Under the pieces are notes generated by a model. That model saw only the letters and a list, made by a program, of their open reading frames with translations. It ran no database searches and had not been told where the DNA came from. The translations under genes were made by a program, and so were the position numbers. DNA of 64,000 nt from Kutzneria sp. CA-103260 (GTDB lineage: Bacteria > Actinomycetota > Actinomycetes > Mycobacteriales > Pseudonocardiaceae), in the NCBI RefSeq assembly GCF_018263855.1, contig NZ_CP073318.1, positions 9,114,001-9,178,000 on the forward strand, given 5' to 3'. How positions within the stretch are numbered: position 1 is the first letter of the stretch; every line of letters starts with the position of its first letter. Shown in pieces: positions 8,016-17,214 of the stretch.

Positions 8016-8510
8016 ATGAGCGACAACGACATCATCGGCAGCGCCCCGACCGTTCCGGTGGAGCGCATCCTGGTCGACCACGACGCCACCAAGCGTCTGG
8101 GGAACTGGACCAGCGCCGGCATCTTCGAGATCAAGGCCCGGGCGGCGCAGGTCGTGGTGGATCTGCGGTCACCGGACATCCCCGACTCGGTCGAGGTGCG
8201 ACTGGACATGCAGCGGTCAATGGTCAAGCTGCTGGTCCCGGAGGACGCGACCATCGACCAATGGGGCCTCGACTGGGAGGGCAGGGGCAAGGTCAAGGAC
8301 AGTCAGGCTCCCACCGGCCCGACCTCGCGTGTGATCCGGCTCGTCGGCGCCTCCCGCAACAGCGAGGTTCGCGTTCGCCGCGGCGGCCTCGCCATAGTCG
8401 CCGCGATGGTCAGCCGTGACTACATCGACGACGTGCGCCGGGCCCACAAAGAGGGCCGGCTCCCCACTGTCGACGACCCCACCCGCGACCCCTACGGCAA
8501 GGTCTCCTGA
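8016..8510 (+). CDS. LiaF/toast-rack-like small soluble protein
   Basis: 164 residues from the ATG at 8016, with GGAAGGA 7 nt upstream. It is rich in short beta strands with regular valines (AAQVVVDLRSPDIPDSVEVRLDMQRSMVKLLVPEDATIDQ...) and contains RVIRLVGASRNSEVRVRRGG, the look of the repeated beta-turns in LiaF-C/YvqF-like domains. It has no signal peptide and no membrane helix. It lies 127 bp after the monooxygenase on the same strand and ends at a strong terminator. A cell-envelope-stress or sensory role is only an analogy. Confidence 0.75.
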   Translation: MSDNDIIGSAPTVPVERILVDHDATKRLGNWTSAGIFEIKARAAQVVVDLRSPDIPDSVEVRLDMQRSMVKLLVPEDATIDQWGLDWEGRGKVKDSQAPTGPTSRVIRLVGASRNSEVRVRRGGLAIVAAMVSRDYIDDVRRAHKEGRLPTVDDPTRDPYGKVS

Positions 8511-8518
8511 GCCGCGAG

Positions 8519-8553
8519 TTGGGGCGCGCCGGCCGGAAACCGGCGCGCCCCAA
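8519..8553. terminator. Bidirectional terminator hairpin between convergent genes
   Basis: A perfect 14 bp stem, TTGGGGCGCGCCGG pairing with its complement at 8540-8553, encloses a 7 nt loop. It is flanked by A/T-rich bases (CAAAA on the + strand). It sits exactly between the stop of the LiaF-like gene and the stop of parC. Confidence 0.9.
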
Positions 8554-8559
8554 CAAAAG

Positions 8560-11500
8560 CTAGCCCCGTTCCACCAGGTGCCCGACCACGTCCGGACCCG
8601 GGTGCGCGTGCCCGGAGCCGTCGCGGCGGGTGTCCACCTCGGGCAGTTCCACCGAGGAGCCGGTGTCGGTCGAACCGGCCGGCCGCTGGCCGACCCAGGC
8701 CAGGCGCAAAGCGTTCTCGCCCTTGAGGAAACGGTGAGTCCGCACGCCGCCGGTGGCGCGGCCCTTGGCCGGGTACTCGGTGAACGGCGTGACCTTCACG
8801 GTGTTGCCGGTGGCGGTGACGACCATGGGCTCGCCGTGCTCCTCGTCGTCGGTGCGCACGGCCCCGAAGAACACGGTGTGCGCGTCGGCGGCGAGCTTGA
8901 TGCCGGCCATGCCGCCGCCCTTGAGGCCCTGCGGCCGGACCAGCGAGGCCTCGTAGCGCAGCAGCGAGGAGTCGCTGGACACGAACACCAGGGTCTCGCT
9001 GCCGTCAGCCAGCCAGGTGGCGCCGACCAGCTCGTCGCCGTCCTTGAGGGTGATCACCTCGAACTCGTCCGACCGCACCGGCCACTCCGGCGAGCACACC
9101 TTCACCACGCCCTGCCGGGTGCCGACGGCCAGCCCTGGGGACTCGGTGTCGGACAGCGGCGCGATGGTGATGACGCGTTCGCCCTTGTCCAGCGGCACCA
9201 GCTCGCTGGCGGCCATGCCGCCGCTCAGCGACACGGTGCCCACCTGCTCGGGCAGCACCGGCAGCGGCAGCACGTCGGTCTTGAACGCCCGGCCCTTGCT
9301 GGTGACCACCAGGATCTGCCCACGGGCGGTGGTGTGCACGACGGCGGCCACGGCGTCGTTGCGGGCCCGGCCGTTGCGGCGGCGGGCCTCCGACGCCTCC
9401 TCCGACTCGGCGGCGGTGCGGGCCACCAGGCCGGTCGCGGACAGCAGCACCTGGCACGGGTCGTCGGCTACCTCCAGCGGCCCGGCCGGCTTGGACGCGG
9501 CCAGCACTTCCTTGAGGTCGCCGTCGATCAGCGCGGTCCGGCGCTCCCAGGTCAGGTCCTTGGTCACCTTGGACAGCTCGGTGGACACGACCTTGCGCAG
9601 CACCGCCGGGTCGTCGAGGATCTTGGCCAGCTCGGCGATCTCGCCGGTCAGCTTGTCCTGTTCGGACTCCAGCTCGATCTTGTCGTACTTGGTCAGCCGG
9701 CGCAGCGGCGTGTCCAGGATGTAGGTGGCCTGGATCTCGGACAGCTTGAACTGCTTCATCAGGCCGTCGCGGGCGGCCTGGGCGTTGTCGCTGTTGCGGA
9801 TCAGCCGGATCACCTTGTCGATGTCCAGCAACGCCTTCAGCAGGCCCTCGACCAGGTGCAGCCGCTCCTCGCGCTTGCGCTTGCGGTAGCGGGTGCGCCG
9901 GGTGACGACCTCGTAGCGGTGCTTGAGGAACACCTCCAGCAGCGCCTTGAGGCCCAGCGTCTGCGGCTGGCCGTCCACCAGCACCAGGTTGTTGATGCCG
10001 AAGGACTGCTCCAGCGGGGTCAGCCGGTACAGGTCGGCCAGCAGCGCCTGCGGGTTCACGCCGACCTTGCACTCGATCACCAGCCGGGTGCCGTTCTCCC
10101 GGTCGGTCAGGTCCTTCACGTCGGCGATGCCGGTGAGGCGCTTGGACTTCGTCACCTCGTCGGTGATCTTCTCGATGATCTTCTCCGGCCCGACGCCGTA
10201 GGGCAGCTCGGTCACGGTGATCGCCTGCCGGCCCCGCGAGCCCTCCAGCGGACCGGTCTCGGCCCGGGCCCGCATCCGCACCACGCCGCGGCCGGTCTCG
10301 TAGGCCTTGCGCACCTCGTCCAGGCCCAGCAGCATGCCGCCGGTCGGCAGGTCAGGCCCCGGCACGAACTCCATCAGCTTGTCCAGCGACGCGTCCGGGT
10401 GGTTGATCAGCCACCGGGCCGCCGCCACGACCTCGCCCAGGTTGTGCGGGATCATGTTGGTGGCCATGCCCACCGCGATCCCGGACGTGCCGTTGACCAG
10501 CAGGTTGGGGAACGCCGCCGGCAGCACCGACGGCTCCTCCAGCGAACCGTCGTAGTTGGGCCGGAAGTCGACCGTCTCCTCGCCCAGCTCGCCGACCAGC
10601 AGCATGGCCTCGTTGGACATGCGCGCCTCGGTGTATCGCGAGGCGGCCGGGCCGTCGTCCGGGGAACCGAAGTTGCCGTGCCCGTCGATCAGCGGCGCGT
10701 TCAGCGAGAAGTCCTGGGCCATGCGGACCATGGCGTCGTAGATGGCCAGATCGCCGTGCGGATGGTACTTGCCCATGCAGTTGTGCACGACGAAGCCTTC
10801 GGTCACGAAGGCGTGTTCCTCGCTGCCGACCTGGATGTCGTAAGTCGTGTCGGAGTCCACCGGCTCGACCGACTCGACCGTGAGGAAGGAGAAACCGGTG
10901 AGCTCGTCGAGCCGGCCGGCCAGCGGTGAGCCGATCCGACGCAGCTTGTCCAGCCAACCATCGGTCCGCGCGCGGCCCAGCGAGAAATACCGCTCGGCGA
11001 GAGTGTTGCCGTGCCGGTCCTTGCCGTACCTGACCGGCACGCCGGTCGTGCTGTGCAGCGAGGCGCGGAACGCGACACTTTCGGTGTCACGGAACCAGCC
11101 GCCGCCGGCATGCGCCGCGGAGAACTCGGCTGTCACCGCTCGATACGGCAACCGGTCGTTGCCCTGCTTGCCGTTGTAGCGGTAGGCGATCTCGGTCAGC
11201 CGCCACAGGTCGTCGTGCTTGTAGCCGATCTTCGACCAGCGCTGCAGGAACCGGGCGAGCACGGCGGCGTCGCCGCCCGAGACCGACAGACCGAACACCG
11301 TCTTGTGCCCGCTCGGCTTCGCCTGGGACCAATGGTGGCCGTGGATCCCCATGTCAGCCAGCATCGAGTAGACCTGACGGATCAGCTGCTCGCTGGTGCT
11401 GACGTAGACGATCTCCCGGTTGCGCTTGCGCACGTAGCCGTCGCCGTCGTACAGCCCGGCCAGGAACGGCGCCCACTGCGACCGGTCCGCGAGCACGCTC

Positions 11501-12348
11501 GCCGGCACGGACTTGCTGTCGCTGAGCGGAGTCGTGGCATCGAGCAGGCCGTCGTGCCGGGCGAAGGTGAGGATGTGCTGGTCCCGGTGCCGCGGGTTCT
11601 TCGCCACCCGCTTGCCCCGCGAGACGTTCAGGCCGGCCTCGATCGCCCAGCCATGGGCGACGTCGATCGGCTCCGGATCACACATGTGGATCCGCACGCG
11701 ACCGTCCGCCTCACGGGCGCGGTCCACCGGGAAGCCCTCGGCGACGAGCAGACCGAGCACGTAGCTGTACGTGTCGCCGCCGGTGGGCTCGTTCGCCGTC
11801 CGGCCGCGCCCGTAGCCGAGCGTCTGCCGACCGGACAGATCCCGGGCGTCCGTCCACTCGACGGTCAGGTCATCGGCGACGGTGCGGAAGCGCTGGCCGG
11901 GCGTGACAACCATGCTGTGCCCGTTGGACCACGTGATCCGGACCAGCTCTGAGGTCGGGTTCTCGTAGGCGGCGACCACGGGCACCGGAACGCCGGCGGC
12001 GTCCAGCACCAGCTCGCCGACCTCGATGTCCTCGATGCGGCGCAACCCCGTCGGCGTGGACACGAGGGTGCCACGAACGAAGCAGTCGCCGACGACACGT
12101 GAGGACTTCACGTATGCGTGCGTGGGGCGATATCCCTGCTCGTGCATCGAGTACAGGATCCGGCGGTGCACCGGCTTGAGGCCGTCCCGCGCGTCGGGCA
12201 GCGCCCGGGAGTGTATGACCGAGTAGGCGTACTCCAGGTAGGAGTCCTCGATCTCCGTCGTCACCGGGGTGTCCAGCACGGAGGCGCCCGCGCGGTCGAA
12301 GGCCGACGGGTCCACCTTGGTCACGGAGCCCTTGCTGCGGCGTGCCAT
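8560..12348 (-). CDS. parC: Topoisomerase IV/gyrase-like subunit A precursor containing an intein
   Basis: 1262-residue precursor; the mature protein would be 827 residues after removal of the 435-residue intein at 89-523. The DNA-cleavage domain has HSRALPDARDGLKPVHRRIL, KYHPHGD and the catalytic Tyr572 in AASRYTEARMSN (Tyr137 in the spliced protein). The C-terminal half is a beta-pinwheel (GQILVVTSKGRAFKTD and similar blades). I see no GyrA-box (QRRGGKG), which favours a topoisomerase IV role. It is cotranscribed with parE, 39 bp upstream. With ParE it would decatenate chromosomes. The gene only works if the intein splices. Confidence 0.93.
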   Translation of the reverse strand: MARRSKGSVTKVDPSAFDRAGASVLDTPVTTEIEDSYLEYAYSVIHSRALPDARDGLKPVHRRILYSMHEQGYRPTHAYVKSSRVVGDCFVRGTLVSTPTGLRRIEDIEVGELVLDAAGVPVPVVAAYENPTSELVRITWSNGHSMVVTPGQRFRTVADDLTVEWTDARDLSGRQTLGYGRGRTANEPTGGDTYSYVLGLLVAEGFPVDRAREADGRVRIHMCDPEPIDVAHGWAIEAGLNVSRGKRVAKNPRHRDQHILTFARHDGLLDATTPLSDSKSVPASVLADRSQWAPFLAGLYDGDGYVRKRNREIVYVSTSEQLIRQVYSMLADMGIHGHHWSQAKPSGHKTVFGLSVSGGDAAVLARFLQRWSKIGYKHDDLWRLTEIAYRYNGKQGNDRLPYRAVTAEFSAAHAGGGWFRDTESVAFRASLHSTTGVPVRYGKDRHGNTLAERYFSLGRARTDGWLDKLRRIGSPLAGRLDELTGFSFLTVESVEPVDSDTTYDIQVGSEEHAFVTEGFVVHNCMGKYHPHGDLAIYDAMVRMAQDFSLNAPLIDGHGNFGSPDDGPAASRYTEARMSNEAMLLVGELGEETVDFRPNYDGSLEEPSVLPAAFPNLLVNGTSGIAVGMATNMIPHNLGEVVAAARWLINHPDASLDKLMEFVPGPDLPTGGMLLGLDEVRKAYETGRGVVRMRARAETGPLEGSRGRQAITVTELPYGVGPEKIIEKITDEVTKSKRLTGIADVKDLTDRENGTRLVIECKVGVNPQALLADLYRLTPLEQSFGINNLVLVDGQPQTLGLKALLEVFLKHRYEVVTRRTRYRKRKREERLHLVEGLLKALLDIDKVIRLIRNSDNAQAARDGLMKQFKLSEIQATYILDTPLRRLTKYDKIELESEQDKLTGEIAELAKILDDPAVLRKVVSTELSKVTKDLTWERRTALIDGDLKEVLAASKPAGPLEVADDPCQVLLSATGLVARTAAESEEASEARRRNGRARNDAVAAVVHTTARGQILVVTSKGRAFKTDVLPLPVLPEQVGTVSLSGGMAASELVPLDKGERVITIAPLSDTESPGLAVGTRQGVVKVCSPEWPVRSDEFEVITLKDGDELVGATWLADGSETLVFVSSDSSLLRYEASLVRPQGLKGGGMAGIKLAADAHTVFFGAVRTDDEEHGEPMVVTATGNTVKVTPFTEYPAKGRATGGVRTHRFLKGENALRLAWVGQRPAGSTDTGSSVELPEVDTRRDGSGHAHPGPDVVGHLVERG
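10780..12084 (-). mobile_element. Intein with LAGLIDADG homing endonuclease, inside parC
   Basis: Precursor residues 89-523. The first residue is Cys (CFVRGTLVSTPTGLRRI, block A) and block B is NGHSMVVTPGQRF. The C-terminal blocks end with FVTEGFVVHN followed by extein Cys: all residues needed for standard splicing (Cys1, His-Asn end, Cys+1) are present. The middle carries two DOD endonuclease motifs, VLGLLVAEGF and FLAGLYDGDGY, each with the acidic residue kept. The insertion is between GD and CMGKYHPHGD, ahead of the catalytic Tyr, a different point from the mycobacterial GyrA inteins that sit at the Tyr itself. The element looks intact. Confidence 0.95.
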
Positions 12349-12387
12349 GTCTTGCCTGTTCTCCTACTCCGGAAGGAAGCGGACCGG

Positions 12388-14439
12388 TCAGATGTCGATC
12401 GCGGACTGGTCGACGCGGGCGGCCGACTCCACCAGCCAGTTGCGGCGGGGCTCCACCTTCTCGCCCATCAGCAGTTCCAGCGTCTGCTCGGCGGCCTCGA
12501 CGTCGCTGAGCGTGATCCGGCGCACCGAGCGGGTGGCCGGGTTCATGGTGGTGTGCCACAGCTCGTCGGCGTCCATCTCACCGAGGCCCTTGAACCGGGG
12601 CACCGGGGTGACCACCTGCTTGCCGGCCTTCTCCAGCGCGGCCAGCTTGGTCTCCATCTCCCGCTGGGTGAAGGTGAAGATGGTCTCCGAGTTGCGGCCC
12701 TTGGTGGTGAGCTTGTGCAGCGGCGGCATCGCGGCGTACAGCCGGCCGTCCTCGATCACCGGCCGCATGTACTTGGCGAACAGGGTGATCAGCAGGGTCC
12801 GGATGTGCGAGCCGTCGACGTCGGCGTCGGCCATCAGGATCACCCGGCCGTAGCGCATCGCGGCCAGGTCGAAGGTGCGCCCGGTGCCGGCCCCGAGCAC
12901 CTGCACGATGGAGGCGATCTCGGCGTTGCGCAGGGTGTCGGCCAGGTTGGCCTTCTGCACGTTGAGGATCTTGCCCCGCAGCGGCAGCAGCGCCTGGTAC
13001 TCGGAGACGCGGGCCATCCGGGCCGAGCCCAGCGCGGAGTCGCCCTCCACCAGGAACAGCTCGCTGCGGGAGACGCCGGTGGTGCGGCAGTCGACCAGCT
13101 TCGGCGGCATGGCCGCGCCCTCGAGCGCGGTCTTGCGCCGGGCGGCGTCCTTCTGCTGCTTCTGGGTCAGCCGCACCCGCGCGGCGTCGACCACCTTCTG
13201 CAGCACGGTCTTGGCCTCGGTCTTGGTGCGACGGTCCTCGCTCCACGCCTTCACGTGCCGCTCGACCACGCCCTGGATCACCTTGGTGATGCCGGCGGTG
13301 GACAGCTCGTCCTTGGTCTGCGAGGTGAACTGCGGCTCCGGGATGCGCACGTGGATGACGGCGGTCATGCCCTCCAGCACGTCCTCCAGCGTGGGCATGT
13401 CCTCCTTGGGCTTCAACAGCCCGCGGGTCTTGGAGATCGCGTCCTGCACGGCCTTGGTCACGGCCCGGTCGAAGCCCCGGCGGTGGGTGCCGCCGTGCAT
13501 GTTGCGGATGGTGTTGGTGAAGCACTCCACGGTGCGCTCGTAGCCGGTGCCCCAGCGCAGCGCCACCTCGACCTCGGCGCGACGCTCCACTTTGGACCGC
13601 ATCACGCCGTTCTCGTCGGCGGCGTTCTCGAAGTAGGTGCCCTCGCCGTTGACCAGCAGGGTGCCGGAGACCGGCTTCTCGCCCGACGGCGTCAGGAAGT
13701 CCACCATGTCGGACAGGCCGTGCGGGTAGTGGAACGACTCCTCGGCGATCGAGCCCTCGGTGGCGTCCCGCAGCACGTAGGTCACGCCCGGCACCAGGAA
13801 CGCGGTGTTGCGCAGCTTGGCCTTCACGGCCTCGCGGTCCAGCGCGGCGCCGTTCTCGAAGTAGCGCGCGTCGTACCAGTACCGGATCGAGGTGCCGCTG
13901 GACTCGCCGCGCTTCATCTTGCCGGTCAGCTGGAGGCCGGACTGCTGGGTGAACTTGGCCTTCGGCCCGGGCGCGTCGAACACGCCGGGCACGCCGTGCG
14001 CGAAGGACATCTGGTGCACCTTGCCCTGCTGCTTCACCGTGACGTCGAACCGGTGCGACAGGGCGTTGACCGCGGACGCGCCGACGCCGTGCAGGCCGCC
14101 GGAGGTCTTGTAGCCGGAGCCGCCGAACTTGCCGCCGGCGTGCAGCCGGGTCAGCACCAGCTCGACGCCGGACAGGCCGGACTTGGCGTGCACCCCGGTC
14201 GGGATGCCGCGGCCGTCGTCGTCGACCTGCACGCTGCCGTCGGCGTGCAGGGTGACCACGACGCGGGTGGCGAAGCCGGCGATGCCCTCGTCGGTCGAGT
14301 TGTCGACGACCTCGGTGAACAGGTGGTTGATGCCGCGGCTGTCGGTCGACCCGATGTACATGCCGGGTCGTTTGCGGACCGCCTCCAGACCCTCCAGGTG
14401 CGTGAGGTCGTCGGCCCCGTAAAGAGTCTCAGCGGTCAC
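12388..14439 (-). CDS. parE: Topoisomerase IV/gyrase-like subunit B
   Basis: 683 residues from the GTG at 14439, which has GGGAGAAA upstream; a TTG at 14466 is in frame but has no site. The GHKL ATPase domain shows EVVDNSTDEG, DDGRGIPTG and HGVGASAVNALS. The TOPRIM domain shows EGDSALGSA and DADVDGSHI, and the C-terminus carries PRFKGLGEMDADEL. The ATP-driven strand-passage partner of the ParC-like subunit encoded just downstream. The pair is separate from a normal gyrBA locus, as for the parE/parC genes of other actinomycetes. Confidence 0.93.
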   Translation of the reverse strand: MTAETLYGADDLTHLEGLEAVRKRPGMYIGSTDSRGINHLFTEVVDNSTDEGIAGFATRVVVTLHADGSVQVDDDGRGIPTGVHAKSGLSGVELVLTRLHAGGKFGGSGYKTSGGLHGVGASAVNALSHRFDVTVKQQGKVHQMSFAHGVPGVFDAPGPKAKFTQQSGLQLTGKMKRGESSGTSIRYWYDARYFENGAALDREAVKAKLRNTAFLVPGVTYVLRDATEGSIAEESFHYPHGLSDMVDFLTPSGEKPVSGTLLVNGEGTYFENAADENGVMRSKVERRAEVEVALRWGTGYERTVECFTNTIRNMHGGTHRRGFDRAVTKAVQDAISKTRGLLKPKEDMPTLEDVLEGMTAVIHVRIPEPQFTSQTKDELSTAGITKVIQGVVERHVKAWSEDRRTKTEAKTVLQKVVDAARVRLTQKQQKDAARRKTALEGAAMPPKLVDCRTTGVSRSELFLVEGDSALGSARMARVSEYQALLPLRGKILNVQKANLADTLRNAEIASIVQVLGAGTGRTFDLAAMRYGRVILMADADVDGSHIRTLLITLFAKYMRPVIEDGRLYAAMPPLHKLTTKGRNSETIFTFTQREMETKLAALEKAGKQVVTPVPRFKGLGEMDADELWHTTMNPATRSVRRITLSDVEAAEQTLELLMGEKVEPRRNWLVESAARVDQSAIDI

Positions 14440-14521
14440 AGGGTCTTTCTCCCAGATCGTGTTCAACGGTCGTCCTCGGGCCCGAGGGTAGCCCCCGAGC
14501 CCGACACTTCAGCCCGACACT

Positions 14522-15448
14522 TCAGCCCGGCAGTGCCAGCTCGGCCACCACCGCCCGGTGGTCCGTGCCCGGCAGCAGGTGTTCGCTCGCCGACACCGCG
14601 GCCAGGCCGGGACCGTGCAGCACGTGGTCGATCTGCACCAGCGGGAACTGCGCCGGCCAGGTCGGCGCCCAGCCCCGGCCCAGTTCGGCGTGCGTGTCGA
14701 CCAGCCCGGCCGCGAGCAGCGAGCGCAGCGGCGAGTGATCGACAGTGGCGTTGAAGTCGCCGAGCACGATCACGTCCCGGCCGGCCACGGCCCGCAGCGC
14801 CGACATGTCCCGGGCCCAGAGCCCCGGGCCCCCGACAGGATAGTACGTGTGCACCCCGACCACCGGGATCTGATGGCCGGACACGGTCACTGTGACCTGG
14901 GTCTGCGGCCAGGTGGTCGGCAGGGACGTGGGTCCGCCGGACACGATCGGCACCCGGGAGAAGATGGAGGTGTCGTTCTCCGGGTGCAGCTCCCGGTAGG
15001 GCATGTACTGGGCCATGCCGGCGGCGTCCAGGGCCTTGATCGCCGGCGCGTCCAGCTCCTCGGCGGCCAGCACGTCCAGGTGCTCGTCCTTGGCCATCGA
15101 CACCAGGGCCAGCGGGTCGACCTGGCCGCGGTGGGTGTTGACGGTGCCGACCCGGATGTGCACGGCGTCGGCCGGAATCAGTGGCCGATCGGGCACGAAC
15201 CGGGGCACGATCCAGGCGAGCTGGAGCACCAGCAGCGCGGCCGCCGCCACGGTCAGCCAGCGGCCGCGCAGTGCGAGCAGCGTCACCAGCAGGCCGGCGG
15301 TGAGCAGTGCGGCGTAGGGCAGCAGCGCGATCGGCACGGCCAGGTAGGTGCCGTCGTCGAAGCCGAAGATCCGGGTGACGGCCAGCACCAGGACACCGGT
15401 CAGCAGGACGGCGCAGCTGATCAGCGCCGCCAGACGGCCACGGTTCAC
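14522..15448 (-). CDS. Membrane-anchored endonuclease/exonuclease/phosphatase (EEP) family protein
   Basis: 308 residues. Three hydrophobic helices occupy about residues 5-85, then an extracytoplasmic EEP domain: VNTHRGQ, AAEELDAP (metal Glu), HTYYP, LGDFNAT and GTDHRAVV, the conserved metal-dependent phosphodiesterase set. The same build is common in actinobacterial membrane EEP proteins of unknown substrate (lipid, nucleotide or DNA phosphodiesters). The GTG start overlaps the stop of the upstream gene (GTGA), making it the last gene of the long leftward operon. Confidence 0.85.
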   Translation of the reverse strand: MNRGRLAALISCAVLLTGVLVLAVTRIFGFDDGTYLAVPIALLPYAALLTAGLLVTLLALRGRWLTVAAAALLVLQLAWIVPRFVPDRPLIPADAVHIRVGTVNTHRGQVDPLALVSMAKDEHLDVLAAEELDAPAIKALDAAGMAQYMPYRELHPENDTSIFSRVPIVSGGPTSLPTTWPQTQVTVTVSGHQIPVVGVHTYYPVGGPGLWARDMSALRAVAGRDVIVLGDFNATVDHSPLRSLLAAGLVDTHAELGRGWAPTWPAQFPLVQIDHVLHGPGLAAVSASEHLLPGTDHRAVVAELALPG

Positions 15449-17205
15449 CGACCGGCCTCAGTGATCTGGGCGGCCTCGACCGACTCGATGTTGGCCACGG
15501 CGAAGTTCCGCTCGTCCGCACGCAGGTAGCACCACGAGTCCAGCCAGTCGCCCAGCAGCTGTTCCGGACGAATCCGGCGAACCGTGCGCTTGCCCTTGCG
15601 ATCCCGGTATCCGATCACCACGTCCCCCTCGTGGTCGAGGGCGTCCGCGAGCAGCCCCAGTTCGACCTGGCTCAACGTCTGGTTCTGCTCGGCCAGCCGC
15701 CGGAACGTCGGGCCGCGCCTGATCGGCACGTGCGGCTCGGCGATCAGCCGGGCGGCCAGCTCTTCGGCGGTGATCCGGGCCTCGGCCGGGTCCGCCGCCG
15801 CGCGGTGCTCCGCCGGGCGTTCCACCACGATCTGGCCGGCACGGTCCTCGGCCACCGGCGCGTAGCCGGCCTTTCGCAGCTGTGCCAACACCGTGGCCGG
15901 ACTGTCCGAACTGGACAGCACCGTCGGCGCGAGCAAGGTGAACCTGGGCAGCCGGTGGGCGATCTCGGCCGCGGTCGCCTCATCGGCCAGCACACAGCAG
16001 CGGACCTCGCGGACCCGGATGTGCCCGTGCCGCCGATTCACGTCCTTGATCAGGTACGCCAGCGGCTGCGGCACGTCGCCCAGTTCCCGCAGCAGGTCTT
16101 CGGCCCGCCAGCCGGTGTCCAGGGCGGACCGCACGCTGGCCGCGGAAAACCGCCACACCGCACCGGCTTCGCGCACGGCCGCCGCCTCGATCGCCGGCGG
16201 CGCCAACCCGGACACGACGGCCGTGAGATCGGATTGCAGGATCACGCCGGCCGCAACCCTGGGCAGCACGGCGTCGATGTCTTCGAACCGGCCGATGAGG
16301 TGATCGCCCAGCTCGGTCACCGTGTCGGCGGCGATCGTCCCCAGCAGCTCCGCCTCGCGCACCACGTCGGCGATGTCCTCATCGTCCCGGGACGGGCAGA
16401 ACCAGTCGATCTCCGCGACGGCGGCCCGCACCGAGAAGCCGCCGGCCGCGGCGGTCAGGAGAGCTCGCCGCACCGGACCGCCCTCGGGTTGATCGCTCTG
16501 GGGGCGCGAATGCCAGGCCAAGGCGAGTTGCGCCCACCGCCGGGCCGGGTCGCCGTCTCGCCACCGCGGGTAGTCCGTGGTGGGCGCGAAGCCCGCGTCG
16601 ACCTCGCCCAGCAGTCCGGCCGTGCCGGCCAGCCCGAGCCACAGCGTGACCACCCCCGGCTCGGCCGACAGCTCGCGGGCCAGCCGGGACAGCTCCCTGG
16701 AACCGATGCCACCCTTTCTCAACGCTGTGATCGGTTGGACGGTTGCCCTGTCCAGCAGCGATGTGACGCCGTCGAGCAGCGCTGCCGCGGCAGCTTGGGC
16801 GGCTCGGCGCACGGCACCTGCGTCCGTTCGGGCCAACGGCAGCTCGGGGCGGCCGGTCAGGACCGTGCCGTGGCCGGCGTCCAGCGACCAGTGCTGGGCC
16901 AGCAGCGGCGGCAGCCGCAGGTCCGTGCCCCAGACCAGGCCCAGTGCCGTGAGCTGGGCCAACACCGGCGGGAACAGCCGCCGGTCCAGCTGGTGCTGCC
17001 GGCCGGCGGTGATCGCCTCGCCGGCCACCAACTGGTCCCGGTTCAGCGTCTGGAGCACCGCGACCAGCGAGGACGCACTGGACAGCCGCTGCGCCAACTC
17101 GGCGAAGCCACGCGGGGCCGGCTCGACGAGCACGTCCGGGCGCGCCGCCAGCAGCGCGACCAGGGCCGTCTCGCCGAGCCCGGCCAGGTGCTGGTCGAAC
17201 TCCAC
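15445..17205 (-). CDS. Helicase-associated protein (XPB/Ssl2 N-terminal-like, Helicase_C_3)
   Basis: 586 residues. It resembles the actinobacterial family represented by Rv0862c, annotated with an XPB/Ssl2-like N-terminal and helicase-associated C-terminal domain, usually encoded beside an XPB helicase. I see no Walker A or DEAD box, so it is not itself a helicase. The C-terminal part (KGKRTVRRIRPEQLLGDWLDSWCYLRADERNFAVANIESV) resembles a WYL-like sensor region. It is somewhat shorter than usual. No XPB gene lies next to it. Only 9 bp separate its GTG start from the permease stop, so it is transcribed with the sugar-uptake genes. Confidence 0.75.
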   Translation of the reverse strand: MEFDQHLAGLGETALVALLAARPDVLVEPAPRGFAELAQRLSSASSLVAVLQTLNRDQLVAGEAITAGRQHQLDRRLFPPVLAQLTALGLVWGTDLRLPPLLAQHWSLDAGHGTVLTGRPELPLARTDAGAVRRAAQAAAAALLDGVTSLLDRATVQPITALRKGGIGSRELSRLARELSAEPGVVTLWLGLAGTAGLLGEVDAGFAPTTDYPRWRDGDPARRWAQLALAWHSRPQSDQPEGGPVRRALLTAAAGGFSVRAAVAEIDWFCPSRDDEDIADVVREAELLGTIAADTVTELGDHLIGRFEDIDAVLPRVAAGVILQSDLTAVVSGLAPPAIEAAAVREAGAVWRFSAASVRSALDTGWRAEDLLRELGDVPQPLAYLIKDVNRRHGHIRVREVRCCVLADEATAAEIAHRLPRFTLLAPTVLSSSDSPATVLAQLRKAGYAPVAEDRAGQIVVERPAEHRAAADPAEARITAEELAARLIAEPHVPIRRGPTFRRLAEQNQTLSQVELGLLADALDHEGDVVIGYRDRKGKRTVRRIRPEQLLGDWLDSWCYLRADERNFAVANIESVEAAQITEAGR

Positions 17206-17214
17206 CCGGCCAAC

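Noticed and set aside
12118..14754. 878-codon open frame opposite parE
   Set aside because: Shadow of parE; composition is the typical antisense pattern.
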